DNA from: Synechococcus sp. AG-679-A04
Lineage (GTDB): Bacteria > Cyanobacteriota > Cyanobacteriia > PCC-6307 > Cyanobiaceae
Direction of reading: 5' to 3'
Assembly (NCBI GenBank): GCA_003210775.1
Contig: QCUI01000017.1
Span: forward strand, 1-35,197
DNA: 35,197 nt
Shown: positions 1 to 6,184 of the stretch, piece after piece
Position numbering within the stretch: the first letter of the stretch is position 1
Layout: every line of letters begins with the position of its first letter
Notes under the pieces: generated by a model
Database searches by the model: none
What the model saw: the letters and a program-made list of their open reading frames with translations, nothing else
What the model was told of the DNA's origin: nothing
Translations under genes and position numbers: made by a program

Positions 1-71
1 TGCTCATTGCCTTCACAGGCAAAAAGTCCAATAGTGCAAAAAGCGTGCCCAAGCTCAGACGAGGGGCAGCA

Positions 72-472
72 ATGACGACGCTTCAATCCGCTGCGAACAG
101 CTCGCTAGCCCTGCTGTTGCTGCATGCCCGGCGCTGCCTGCTGCAGCACTGGAGACCGTTACCATCCGCAGCTGCTACGACGGCGACACCTGCCGGACCA
201 CTGACGGAGAAAGGGTCAGGCTTGCTTGCATCGACACTCCTGAGCTGAAAGGGAAGCGGGCTCAGCAACAACGGGCCAGTGCTGCCAGGGATCACCTGCG
301 GGCAATGTTGGTCGGAAGGTCCGTCGGCCTTCGCCGGATCACCGTCGATCGCTATGGCCGAACCGTCGGAGAGTTGTTCGTCGACGGGATGAACGTGCAG
401 CTGGCCATGGTCGCCAGTCGCCATGCCGAAATCTATTGGAAGTACGCCAGCCAGTGTCCATGGACTCGGTAA
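72..472 (+). pseudogene. Staphylococcal-nuclease-like protein, frameshifted and C-terminally short
   Basis: The downstream reading frame (about 122-472) encodes a thermonuclease (SNase) domain: a YDGDTC segment, then a V-R-L-x-C-IDTPE motif carrying the usual catalytic Arg and Glu, and a DRYGR motif carrying the second catalytic Arg. No ATG lies in that frame after its stop at 32-34. The ATG at 72 opens a different frame whose first residues are a typical signal-peptide core (many Leu around 105-120), and a one-base deletion near 115-123 would account for the switch into a secretory cleavage-like stretch (ACPALPAAA) leading to the nuclease. The protein also stops at 470, about 30 residues earlier than usual for the family. 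I read it as a decayed secreted nuclease; a sequencing error at the frame switch cannot be excluded. Confidence 0.6.
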
Positions 473-715
473 ATACCTGAAAGGGGATAGCTGAAGCGAG
501 AACAATCACCCTTTCGGATGATCTGATTCCAATTAATTCCGGAGATGGCGAAGAGGTCAAGGAGGGATGACATCCACAGGGAATTGAAACCGGTGAATTT
601 GCTCCCGCAGAACCCGTCCGAAAAGGTCCTGAAACCGAACCTCGAAGGACGGTTGCCCCACTTCCATGCGTAATCCAGCGGGAATAGAACGAGCAGGTCC
701 CACTCGGAGACACCC

Positions 716-970
716 ATGACTCAAGAACAACTCAATGCAATTCTCGTAAAACTTGAAGGTGACAGAAGCCTTCAGGAGAAACTAAAAGCAGCGGTATCGC
801 CTGAAGATGTTATGGGCATTGCCAAAGAATACGGCCATGAATTCACCGTTGACAAGATCAGTCAGCTCAGCGAAGGGGAGCTAGAAGACGTCGCTGGGGG
901 ACATAATACCTGCGGTGGGGGAGGCCACTGTCATAATACCTGCGGCGATCCGTCAAGGCCAACGTGGTAG
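716..970 (+). CDS. Nif11-leader ribosomal peptide precursor (prochlorosin-like), copy 1
   Basis: This is an 84-residue precursor with a Nif11-type leader (residues 1-62) ending in the double-glycine site VAGG, as in prochlorosin precursors of marine picocyanobacteria. The 22-residue core (63-84) is rich in Gly and His and has Cys66, Cys72 and Cys76 plus Thr65, Thr75, Ser80 and Thr83, which are the residue types a class II lanthipeptide synthetase would dehydrate and cyclise. A good ribosome site (GGAGA at 706-710) precedes the ATG, and an intrinsic terminator follows at 1041-1069, so it is likely a monocistronic unit. No modifying enzyme or transporter is present in the window, so modification would have to be in trans. 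The lanthipeptide assignment is inferred, since Nif11 leaders also serve other RiPP types. Confidence 0.8.
   Translation: MTQEQLNAILVKLEGDRSLQEKLKAAVSPEDVMGIAKEYGHEFTVDKISQLSEGELEDVAGGHNTCGGGGHCHNTCGDPSRPTW
902..945 (+). repeat. 14-bp direct repeat duplicating the core motif of precursor 1
   Basis: The 14 bases CATAATACCTGCGG occur exactly at 902-915 and 932-945, 30 bases apart and in frame. Both copies encode His-Asn-Thr-Cys-Gly, so the core peptide consists of two HNTCG blocks separated by a Gly/His/Cys linker. This looks like an internal in-frame duplication inside the core. Confidence 0.85.
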
Positions 971-1040
971 CGAATCCGATAAACCCAATCCAATGATGTA
1001 GCAAAAATTGCTGTGGGTTCCAACTACTATTACCTACTCC

Positions 1041-1069
1041 AAGCCTCTGTAATTGCAGGGGCTTTTTAT
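1041..1069 (+). terminator. Intrinsic terminator after precursor 1
   Basis: A 9-bp stem (AAGCCTCTG at 1041-1049 with CAGGGGCTT at 1056-1064, one G-T pair) closes a 6-nt loop and is followed by a T-rich tail. It separates the two precursor genes, which therefore probably have separate transcripts. Confidence 0.8.
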
Positions 1070-1193
1070 TTCTTCAGTAAACCAAACAAGCCCGCGATCA
1101 GCCATCAATACCTGGCACGATTGAGCGCAGTAAGTATTAGCCAAAGACACTTCAAGACATAATTGCTATAACCGTTAAAGACTCCTGATAACA

Positions 1194-1475
1194 ATGCCGG
1201 AAGAGCAACTCAATGGCTTCATGGAGAAGGCTTTGGCTGACGAAGGTCTCCAGTCAAGGCTTAAAGCTGCAACAAGTCCGCAGGCTGTCGCTGAAATAGC
1301 CAAGGAACATGGTTACACAGTCCCCTTGGAGGATTTACATGAAGGTGATTCCCTATCAGATCAGGAGCTTGAGGCGATTACCGGAGGTGGAGGTGGCCAG
1401 GGCGGGAAAAGCTGTTCTGTTGGATGCGTTTGCAAGCAGTCCTTCTGTATTGAAGTCGGTTACCCTAAAGAATGA
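1194..1475 (+). CDS. Nif11-leader ribosomal peptide precursor (prochlorosin-like), copy 2
   Basis: This is a 93-residue precursor with a Nif11-type leader (residues 1-65) whose end (LSDQELEAITGG) closely follows the prochlorosin leader pattern. The core (66-93) starts with a Gly-rich spacer and carries Cys74, Cys78, Cys80 and Cys85 with Ser73, Ser75 and Ser83, so up to three thioether rings are possible. The core shares nothing with copy 1 while the leaders are clearly related; conserved leader with hypervariable core is the hallmark of the prochlorosin family. The ribosome site is weak. A hairpin at 1493-1516 follows. No synthetase gene is in the window, so the product chemistry is inferred. 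Confidence 0.8.
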   Translation: MPEEQLNGFMEKALADEGLQSRLKAATSPQAVAEIAKEHGYTVPLEDLHEGDSLSDQELEAITGGGGGQGGKSCSVGCVCKQSFCIEVGYPKE

Positions 1476-1492
1476 GGTCGTAGATATTAGCA

Positions 1493-1516
1493 AATTGCCC
1501 TTTTTTGAGGGCAATT
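1493..1516 (+). terminator. Hairpin after precursor 2
   Basis: A perfect 8-bp stem (AATTGCCC at 1493-1500 with GGGCAATT at 1509-1516) has a T-rich loop and is followed by a short T-poor tail. It is probably a terminator, although the missing T-run makes it weaker than the one at 1041. Confidence 0.5.
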
Positions 1517-1762
1517 ATTGTTTCGGGAGAAGAAATACTCATCTCTTCAATGCTCAGTCTTGTCATTGAAGTGCAGTTATGACATCAGTCTAGGCATCTT
1601 TATGACAATCATAAGAATGGTTGTAATTTGTCCATTAAAGTATTTCTTATCGGGATGCTTTCACGGTTCTAATTCACTTGACATAACTTAATTCAAAGCA
1701 TTTTTTTAAGACATCAAGGCCAATGCTAAGCCCCGTAAGAAGCACGCAAAGTTTGGACTTCG

Positions 1763-1916
1763 CTGAGAACTGTCGGGAAGCCTGATGCCATCAAAGCGAG
1801 GCTGAGAGCTATACAAGACCCGAAAGGGAAAGGCAGGGCGGTCTAGTTGTGCTGATCGATCTCCCGACAAAACACCTCCCACCAATCACGCCCCGCCAAG
1901 TGCGGGGCTTTTTATT
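1763..1916 (+). ncRNA. Putative small RNA gene, element A copy 1
   Basis: This non-coding stretch resembles 32101-32265 along its whole length. Shared blocks include GGGAAGCCTGATGCC, ATACAAGAC, ATCGATCTCC, GACAAAACACC and ACCAATCAC, and both copies end in an intrinsic terminator. In this copy GTCGGGA (1772-1778) can pair with TCCCGAC (1862-1868), closing a domain of about 97 nt that contains a CCC-GAAA-GGG tetraloop hairpin. In the other copy the same pairing would rely on two wobble pairs. A transcript of about 150 nt ending at the terminator at 1891-1913 is inferred. I do not recognise it as tmRNA, 6S or another named RNA. Confidence 0.5.
1891..1914 (+). terminator. Intrinsic terminator of element A copy 1
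   Basis: CCCCGC and GCGGGG form a strong short stem around CAAGT, followed by C and a T-run. The same terminator with its 3' flank is repeated at 3203. Confidence 0.85.
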
Positions 1917-1929
1917 GGCCTGGAGCCTT
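1891..1929 (+). repeat. Terminator-plus-flank direct repeat, copy 1
   Basis: About 39 bases, comprising the terminator and the following GCCTGGAGCC-like flank, recur at 3203-3241 with about four differences. The two copies bracket the gene at 2116-3174 in direct orientation. Confidence 0.75.
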
Positions 1930-1981
1930 GGCGTCACTGGCTTCCGTGTGAGCTAAGCCCATTCAGGCACTCACTTCTGAG

Positions 1982-2108
1982 CCATTCACCAGAAGCTCAC
2001 CAGAACTTCGCGGGGTCTACACCAAAGCTGTGTAGTGGGGTTCACCAGAAGGGCTGTGATCTTGAAGGAGTCGAGGGGGCAACACCCCCAAACATTCACT
2101 CCTTGGAG
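1982..2108 (+). promoter_or_regulatory. Structured mRNA leader, element B copy 1, with possible ribosome-site switch
   Basis: The 121 bases 1982-2102 align without gaps to 31132-31252, with about 13 differences. Hairpin 1 pairs CTACAC (2017-2022) with GTGTAG (2030-2035); the other copy has CTGCAC/GTGCAG at the same place, a compensatory change. Hairpin 2 nests GGGGG/CCCCC (2075-2079 with 2085-2089) inside GGAGT/ACTCC (2067-2071 with 2098-2102). Immediately after it GGAG (2105-2108) is the ribosome site for the ATG at 2116. The CTCC of hairpin 2 could pair either with the upstream GGAG or with this ribosome site, two exclusive folds. The motif TCACCAGAA occurs repeatedly in the 5' part. The switch function is inferred. 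A distant relation to the Yfr2 sRNA family is possible because copy 2 carries GGAAACA in its loop. Confidence 0.6.
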
Positions 2109-2115
2109 CATATCA

Positions 2116-3174
2116 ATGCCTGTACTGCCACTTCTTTTCGCATTTACGGATCCTCGGGTGCATGAAAAGCTGTATCAATCTAAAAACTTTGGTGACGCTG
2201 TTAACAAGCTCCTAATTGAAAAAACGGATCCTGAATGGGAAAACATTATTTTCGAACCAGGCCAGAAAAGCTGGAGTCAGGCTCTCAACCCTAAGCCAAT
2301 TCTAGTGCGTGCAATGGACCCACTCGATAGGGTTGAATACCTTCAAAATCAATTAGAGAAAGAAGCAGCTAAGCCAATCACTAAAGCAATATTCAATACA
2401 CACTCTGACGAGGAGGGATCAGGGGATTCGTTTGATATGATCACGAACCAGCCTACGAGTCATAAAGAGCAAATTAAATTTCAAGTTGATAATCCATCAG
2501 TAATTTCAACCATCCAAGGCCAGTATCAAGAAGATTCAATTGTTAGTTTTGAACGTAGTACTGCAACTGATTTCCAGTTTGAATCTGGAAAGATTCCGCA
2601 AGTCATGGACGCCCAGCAATTAAACCTTGGAACATATGTATCGCTTGAAAATGACACAGACGACCATTCTGTTGGTGGTTGGTGGACTCCCTTCAAGTCA
2701 GTCGGAAAACAAGTTGGAAAACAAGTTGTCAAAGAAGTAGCCAAGAATATCTCTAGAAAAAGCTTTCAAGAAGGGACCAAGCAAGTCGTGAGGGAGGGCG
2801 TGAAAGAAGGAGTAAAAGAAGCATCAAAGCAAGGAGGAAAAGAAGCTCTTAAAAATGGTATTAAAACTGGGGTAGGCGTCAACATCGTTTGGGAAGGAGT
2901 GAAATGGGTTGCTAACAAGGTGACCGGATCTCGCCTGGATGAACAGGCTTCCGAAGTTGCATCAATTGACTCGTTCTCAGGAACAGCAGTAGATGGAGGC
3001 TTCACTTTGAATCCTGTAACTCTCAGCCCTTTCGATGGATTTGAATCGGGTCGCATCATTGCCGCGCAAGCATCGGTAGATTCTTCTTCTCAATCCACAT
3101 TGCATACAGCCAATCCAACTCAACAGACTCATCAAGATCAATTCTTCCAACAGCACAACGATGTACTCGCATGA
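2116..3174 (+). CDS. Unknown protein with lysine-rich repetitive amphipathic region
   Basis: The ATG at 2116 is preferred over in-frame starts further up because GGAG lies 7 bases before it and the upstream part overlaps the structured leader. The product is 352 residues. I recognise no family. Residues about 195-255 are a run of short Lys/Gly/Val units (for example GKQVGKQVVKEVAK, VREGVKEGVKEASKQGGKEA) that would form a cationic amphipathic helix, followed by a hydrophobic Val/Trp segment (VNIVWEGVKWVANKV). The C-terminal 90 residues are Ser/Thr/Gln-rich. There is no clear signal peptide. Membrane-active or pore-forming behaviour is one reading of the composition, but it is speculation. The gene is bracketed by the terminator-flank repeats at 1891 and 3203. 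Confidence 0.7.
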   Translation: MPVLPLLFAFTDPRVHEKLYQSKNFGDAVNKLLIEKTDPEWENIIFEPGQKSWSQALNPKPILVRAMDPLDRVEYLQNQLEKEAAKPITKAIFNTHSDEEGSGDSFDMITNQPTSHKEQIKFQVDNPSVISTIQGQYQEDSIVSFERSTATDFQFESGKIPQVMDAQQLNLGTYVSLENDTDDHSVGGWWTPFKSVGKQVGKQVVKEVAKNISRKSFQEGTKQVVREGVKEGVKEASKQGGKEALKNGIKTGVGVNIVWEGVKWVANKVTGSRLDEQASEVASIDSFSGTAVDGGFTLNPVTLSPFDGFESGRIIAAQASVDSSSQSTLHTANPTQQTHQDQFFQQHNDVLA

Positions 3175-3202
3175 ATCCAGTTCATTCAGCAGAAGGAGAG
3201 TC

Positions 3203-3241
3203 CCCCGCCGAGTGCGGGGTTTTTTATTGCCCTGGAGCCCT
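3203..3241 (+). repeat. Terminator-plus-flank direct repeat, copy 2 (also a terminator)
   Basis: CCCCGC and GCGGGG form a stem around CGAGT followed by a run of six T, terminating the gene at 2116-3174. Together with its CCTGGAGCC flank it repeats 1891-1929. The T-run also contains the stop codon of the minus-strand DUF3104 fragment. Confidence 0.8.
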
Positions 3242-3352
3242 CGGAAGGATGTGGGTCACCAGATCAGCATTGACCCAGCGGATCACGCCTGAATCCACAT
3301 CGGCGATCTGGAAGAGGTTATGGATGCTTGGTTCCCTTGCTGCTCCTCCGGA
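3224..3352 (-). pseudogene. DUF3104 C-terminal fragment
   Basis: Read on the minus strand, 42 codons encode a piece with the block IHNLFQIADVDSGVIRWVNA followed by DLVTHIL. This matches the C-terminal half of the small cyanobacterial DUF3104 proteins and the copy at 3756-3959. A stop (TTA on the plus strand at 3353-3355) directly precedes it and the N-terminal half is absent, so it is a remnant. Confidence 0.65.
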
Positions 3353-3404
3353 TTAGTTCACCTTGAATCAGTCAGGTTCCGAACATGCTGAAAACTCTCT
3401 CCCT

Positions 3405-3425
3405 GTTCACCAGCTGCTCACCAGG
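3405..3425 (+). repeat. Decayed fragment of leader element B
   Basis: TTCACCAGCTGCTCACCAGG differs from the 5' end of element B (1985-2004) at three positions. Only this opening part is present; the hairpins are missing. Confidence 0.4.
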
Positions 3426-3462
3426 AAGGAGGTCATTGTGTATTCAGCGGTGATCAACAGTG

Positions 3463-3842
3463 ATGAAACGCAAGCCCAACGTCAGCTATCGCTACCACCA
3501 CATGGGTGTTCCCACTTCGGAGCAACGCCATGGTGAGCACTACAGCTCAACCTTTCGGATGTACACATCTGGTGGTGAGGAACCCGGAGGATTCCGGATT
3601 CAATTTCATCGCTTCTAACCCGGCAGCTGCTTCTAGGGCCCTATGAACCTTTCAGTGGTTTCAAGGTGGCCATCATCGAAGAGGAAGGTGTTCCGATTGA
3701 GCTGATCGAGACGGAGCTCACTGAAGATGAAATATGGGGAGAGCCCAAGGCCAATTCAGTGATCTACCCGGAGGAGACGGTGCCGCTGACCGCCCAGGAT
3801 GTGGGTCACGAGATCAGCGTTGACCCACCTGATCACACCTGA
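3463..3842 (+). pseudogene. VOC-family (glyoxalase-like) gene with central deletion and frameshift
   Basis: The ATG at 3463 opens 51 codons beginning MKRKPNVSYRYHHMGVPT, typical of the first strand and metal-binding His of VOC domain proteins of about 135 residues, and stops at 3616. The C-terminal part continues in a different frame from 3624 (QLLLGPYEPFSGFKVAI, then IELIET and the EDEIWGEP tail) to the stop at 3840. The central 30-40 residues that should link the two are missing. The 3' end overlaps the minus-strand DUF3104 remnant. The enzyme is certainly not functional as a VOC fold. Confidence 0.7.
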
Positions 3843-3959
3843 ATCCACATCAGCGATCTGGAAGAGGTTGTGCATGGAGCGGTGGTGAGGAACCGCTGCA
3901 ACATGCACTGCCTGCCAGAGGTGGGCTTCTTCAAGATCCCCCAAAAGCCCCGTGACCAC
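3756..3959 (-). pseudogene. DUF3104-like small protein, N-terminus degraded
   Basis: The frame starts at a GTG at 3959 and runs 67 codons. Its C-terminal half (MHNLFQIADVDSGVIRWVNA then DLVTHIL) is the conserved DUF3104 core, nearly identical to the fragment at 3224-3352. The N-terminal part lacks the usual aromatic WW-x-G/A-x-V-I-H segment in intact form (it reads LWQAVHVAAV) and the FLDVQPG start seen at 30964. Function of the family is unknown. It could still be expressed as a shortened protein, but I call it degraded. Confidence 0.5.
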
Positions 3960-4055
3960 ATCACCCGATCGGGTGATTCCGAAATCTTTTCCGAACTCGC
4001 TTGACCACCCCTCCCTTCCTGACTTAGTACAGCTGTACTACTGCAAAGACGGGTG

Positions 4056-4238
4056 ATGGAGGAGTGGGATTTTGTGGACGAGAAGGAGCTTCAGAACTGG
4101 AAAGGAGCCCGGATCTGCCTGACTTGCCAGCACTTCGCCTATGGCGTGGATGCGCACTGCCGAACGATGGACTGGCCGGGTGTCACCAAGCTCCATCGAT
4201 TGCGGCCGGTCGATGGAGCTTGCTCTGCAGCTGAGTGA
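4056..4238 (+). CDS. Small Cys-containing protein, possibly truncated
   Basis: A 60-residue frame starts at ATG 4056 (GTG 4053 is in frame just before). It contains a CLTCQHFAYGVDAHC segment, so three Cys and one His in a pattern that could bind zinc, after an acidic N-terminus. I recognise it only as the kind of small protein common in marine Synechococcus accessory regions. The sequence after the Cys cluster looks short and it may be a remnant, in keeping with the pseudogenes upstream. Confidence 0.45.
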   Translation: MEEWDFVDEKELQNWKGARICLTCQHFAYGVDAHCRTMDWPGVTKLHRLRPVDGACSAAE

Positions 4239-4407
4239 TGCCTACTGACTGGCCATGGGCGCCCCGCCTCAGCGTTACCCCTCTGTGTAACGGCCAAGGG
4301 ATTGCCTCTAAGTGACACCATCTGAGCACATATGACGCAAGAGCTGAGACCCACTGCTGCAGCTGGTTTCGGCCAGATCCCCGTCAGGCTCTACTATGCG
4401 GAGGTAA

Positions 4408-4481
4408 CGGGGCGTGGCGCAGCTTGGTAGCGCGGGTGCTTTGGGAGCACTAGGTCGCAGGTTCGAATCCTGTCGCCCCGA
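4408..4481 (+). tRNA. tRNA-Pro (UGG)
   Basis: The acceptor arms CGGGGCG (4408-4414) and CGCCCCG (4474-4480) pair perfectly with discriminator A4481. The anticodon loop is TTTGGGA with anticodon TGG, and the T-loop has GGTTCGAATCC. CCA is not encoded. The pseudogene-rich accessory zone ends just upstream of this tRNA; I saw no second copy of its 3' end that would mark an attachment site. Confidence 0.95.
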
Positions 4482-4543
4482 TTGATTGATGGGACTCAAG
4501 AGCTAAACGCATAGCAACAGTGTGCTGTACGCCGGGGGAGGTC

Positions 4544-4762
4544 ATGACAAAATTTTTGAAAGTAATTGCCGTGCTTTGTGCACTATCAGTGTCCTTGATT
4601 ACAGGATCTTTGTATGTTCGAAGCATCAGAGATGACATGCGAGAACAGAAACAACTAAATCAGCGACTCAAAGTAATTTGCGATCAAGCACGACAATCAG
4701 ATTGGACAGAACGTCAGCGTTCTGCATTTCTCAACAGGCACTGTGCCGATCAATCGTCCTAG
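4544..4762 (+). CDS. Small single-pass membrane or secreted protein
   Basis: The ATG at 4544 follows a strong ribosome site (GGGGGAGG), so it is preferred over the ATG at 4520. The 72-residue product has one hydrophobic segment (residues about 5-22) and then a charged, Arg/Gln-rich tail with two Cys. I do not recognise a family. Confidence 0.55.
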   Translation: MTKFLKVIAVLCALSVSLITGSLYVRSIRDDMREQKQLNQRLKVICDQARQSDWTERQRSAFLNRHCADQSS

Positions 4763-5077
4763 AAACCTGCGACCTGGTGAAGCTGAACCACTAAAACATA
4801 CGATCAACATACTTGCCCATTCAACGAATCTCTTCCAGAACATCAATCGTCAGCAATTTTTAACAAAGACTGTCCCTTTTTCAATAAGCTCGCAAAAGCA
4901 AACCAACCATCTGCAAATCAATGGCTTGGGCCTTGCAATCGACGAACTTACCAATAATGTATTCGCATCATCTATTTCATTAGAGCCTTGATTTACATCA
5001 CGAATTATCGACAGAAATTAGCACCGTTGAAAAGCTGAGTGTTTAGGCATAGAATGTTGTTAATAGAAAGGCTAAGA
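4763..5077. other. Intergenic, no feature seen
   Basis: AT-rich spacer before the ROK kinase. An 82-codon frame from GTG 4743 crosses it, but it lacks a ribosome site, has no recognisable motif and overlaps the end of the previous gene. Confidence 0.5.
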
Positions 5078-5782
5078 ATGGAGTCATTACCCAACACTCT
5101 CTGCATCGACATTGGAGGAACTGGAGTCAAGCTTATTGTCCTTGACTCCAAGGGAACGGAGATCTGTGATCGACAGCGCCAAGAAACTCCTCATCCAGCG
5201 ACACCAGAATCGATTCTCGAGGTGATTGAAGGGTTGACCAGCAAAGTGCCCGAATTTGAGCGTGTTGCCGTTGGATTTCCTGGTGTTGTGCGCAGTGGAA
5301 TTATTGAAACTGCCGCTAACTTAGACGCCGATTGGCCAGGCATCAATCTTGCTGCTCAGCTGGAACAACGCTTGAACAAGCCAACTCGCGTGGCCAATGA
5401 TGCAGATGTTCAGGGGTATGGATGTGTTTCTGGTGAGGGCGTTGAAATGGTGTTGACCCTTGGTACAGGCATGGGTTCAGCACTGTTTGTTGATGGATGC
5501 CTGGTGCCAAACCTGGAACTCGCTCATCATCTGTTTAAAAAAAGCAAAACTTATGAAGACTATGTCGGCAGAGCAGCCCTTGAAACTATTGGGAAAGAAA
5601 AATGGATTAAGCGTGTTGAAAGGGTGATTTCAACAACCAAGCACATCTGGAACTGGGATCTTCTGCACTTAGGTGGTGGCAACAGCAAGCTCTTGAAAGA
5701 CTTGGAATTGCCTCATGATGTAATTTTACACTCAAATAAAGCTGGTGTCCTAGGTGGCTACTTTCTTTGGGAAAGCAACTAA
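5078..5782 (+). CDS. ppgK: ROK-family kinase, probable polyphosphate glucokinase
   Basis: The 234-residue product from ATG 5078 (AAAGG ribosome site; the frame is open from 5039) has the ROK layout: phosphate-binding DIGGTGVK at residues 8-15, GFPGVV, the catalytic-base motif NDADVQGYG and the adenosine/phosphate motif LTLGTGMGSALFVDG. The segment HHLFKKSKTYEDYVG matches the signature of polyphosphate glucokinases rather than ATP-only ROK glucokinases, which also tend to be longer and carry a Cys-rich zinc motif that is missing here. The expected reaction is glucose plus polyphosphate (or ATP) to glucose-6-phosphate in the cytoplasm. It stands alone, with AT-rich spacers either side. Confidence 0.8.
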   Translation: MESLPNTLCIDIGGTGVKLIVLDSKGTEICDRQRQETPHPATPESILEVIEGLTSKVPEFERVAVGFPGVVRSGIIETAANLDADWPGINLAAQLEQRLNKPTRVANDADVQGYGCVSGEGVEMVLTLGTGMGSALFVDGCLVPNLELAHHLFKKSKTYEDYVGRAALETIGKEKWIKRVERVISTTKHIWNWDLLHLGGGNSKLLKDLELPHDVILHSNKAGVLGGYFLWESN

Positions 5783-6184
5783 TTTCCGCAAAAAAAATAA
5801 AACGCTTGGTTTGTTTTTCAAGCGACGTACAAATATACAATCAAATGCCTGAATTGAAACCAAGTTTATGTTGCCAACACATTTGCATACCAAGGGTTCG
5901 CATCGAAAATGATTATATTGCCGCGATTCATTGTTCACGAGAGATTCTCGTTCTGTAGATGATGTTGAAGTTATCTTCATCGAGACAAAACTGTCTGGGT
6001 CGAAACATCGATCAAAGGAACAGTATCTATTGTCTGTCATATGTCGATAACCTTTAAAACCACAGCTGAGCTTTACATCGCGCAAACATCAAATTTTTTC
6101 AATATCGCTGTTGAACTAAACGACAACCACTGCAGTTACGCCCTTTCTGAGCGATCTAGTCGTTAGAGCAAGAGAAGCAGAGCA
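5783..6184. other. Intergenic, no feature seen
   Basis: About 400 AT-rich bases. Short frames on both strands have no motif, ribosome site or plausible composition. Confidence 0.5.

Noticed and set aside
83-717. Minus-strand frames across 83-505, 339-713 and 433-717
   Set aside because: They are antisense to the nuclease remnant or lie in its downstream spacer, have no ribosome site and no motif, and show shadow-like composition.
1309-1569. Second plus-strand frame overlapping precursor 2
   Set aside because: It is a shifted reading of the precursor gene and its terminator, with no leader or motif of its own.
2035-2115. N-terminal extension of the 2116-3174 protein
   Set aside because: The extension translates the structured leader; the same peptide-like pattern appears at 31206 upstream of an unrelated gene, and a good ribosome site supports ATG 2116.
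4408-4481. tRNA-Pro as an integration (attachment) site
   Set aside because: No integrase gene and no repeated tRNA 3' end were seen in the window.
4743-4991. 82-codon frame from GTG 4743
   Set aside because: It overlaps the previous gene, lacks a ribosome site, and has low-complexity composition.
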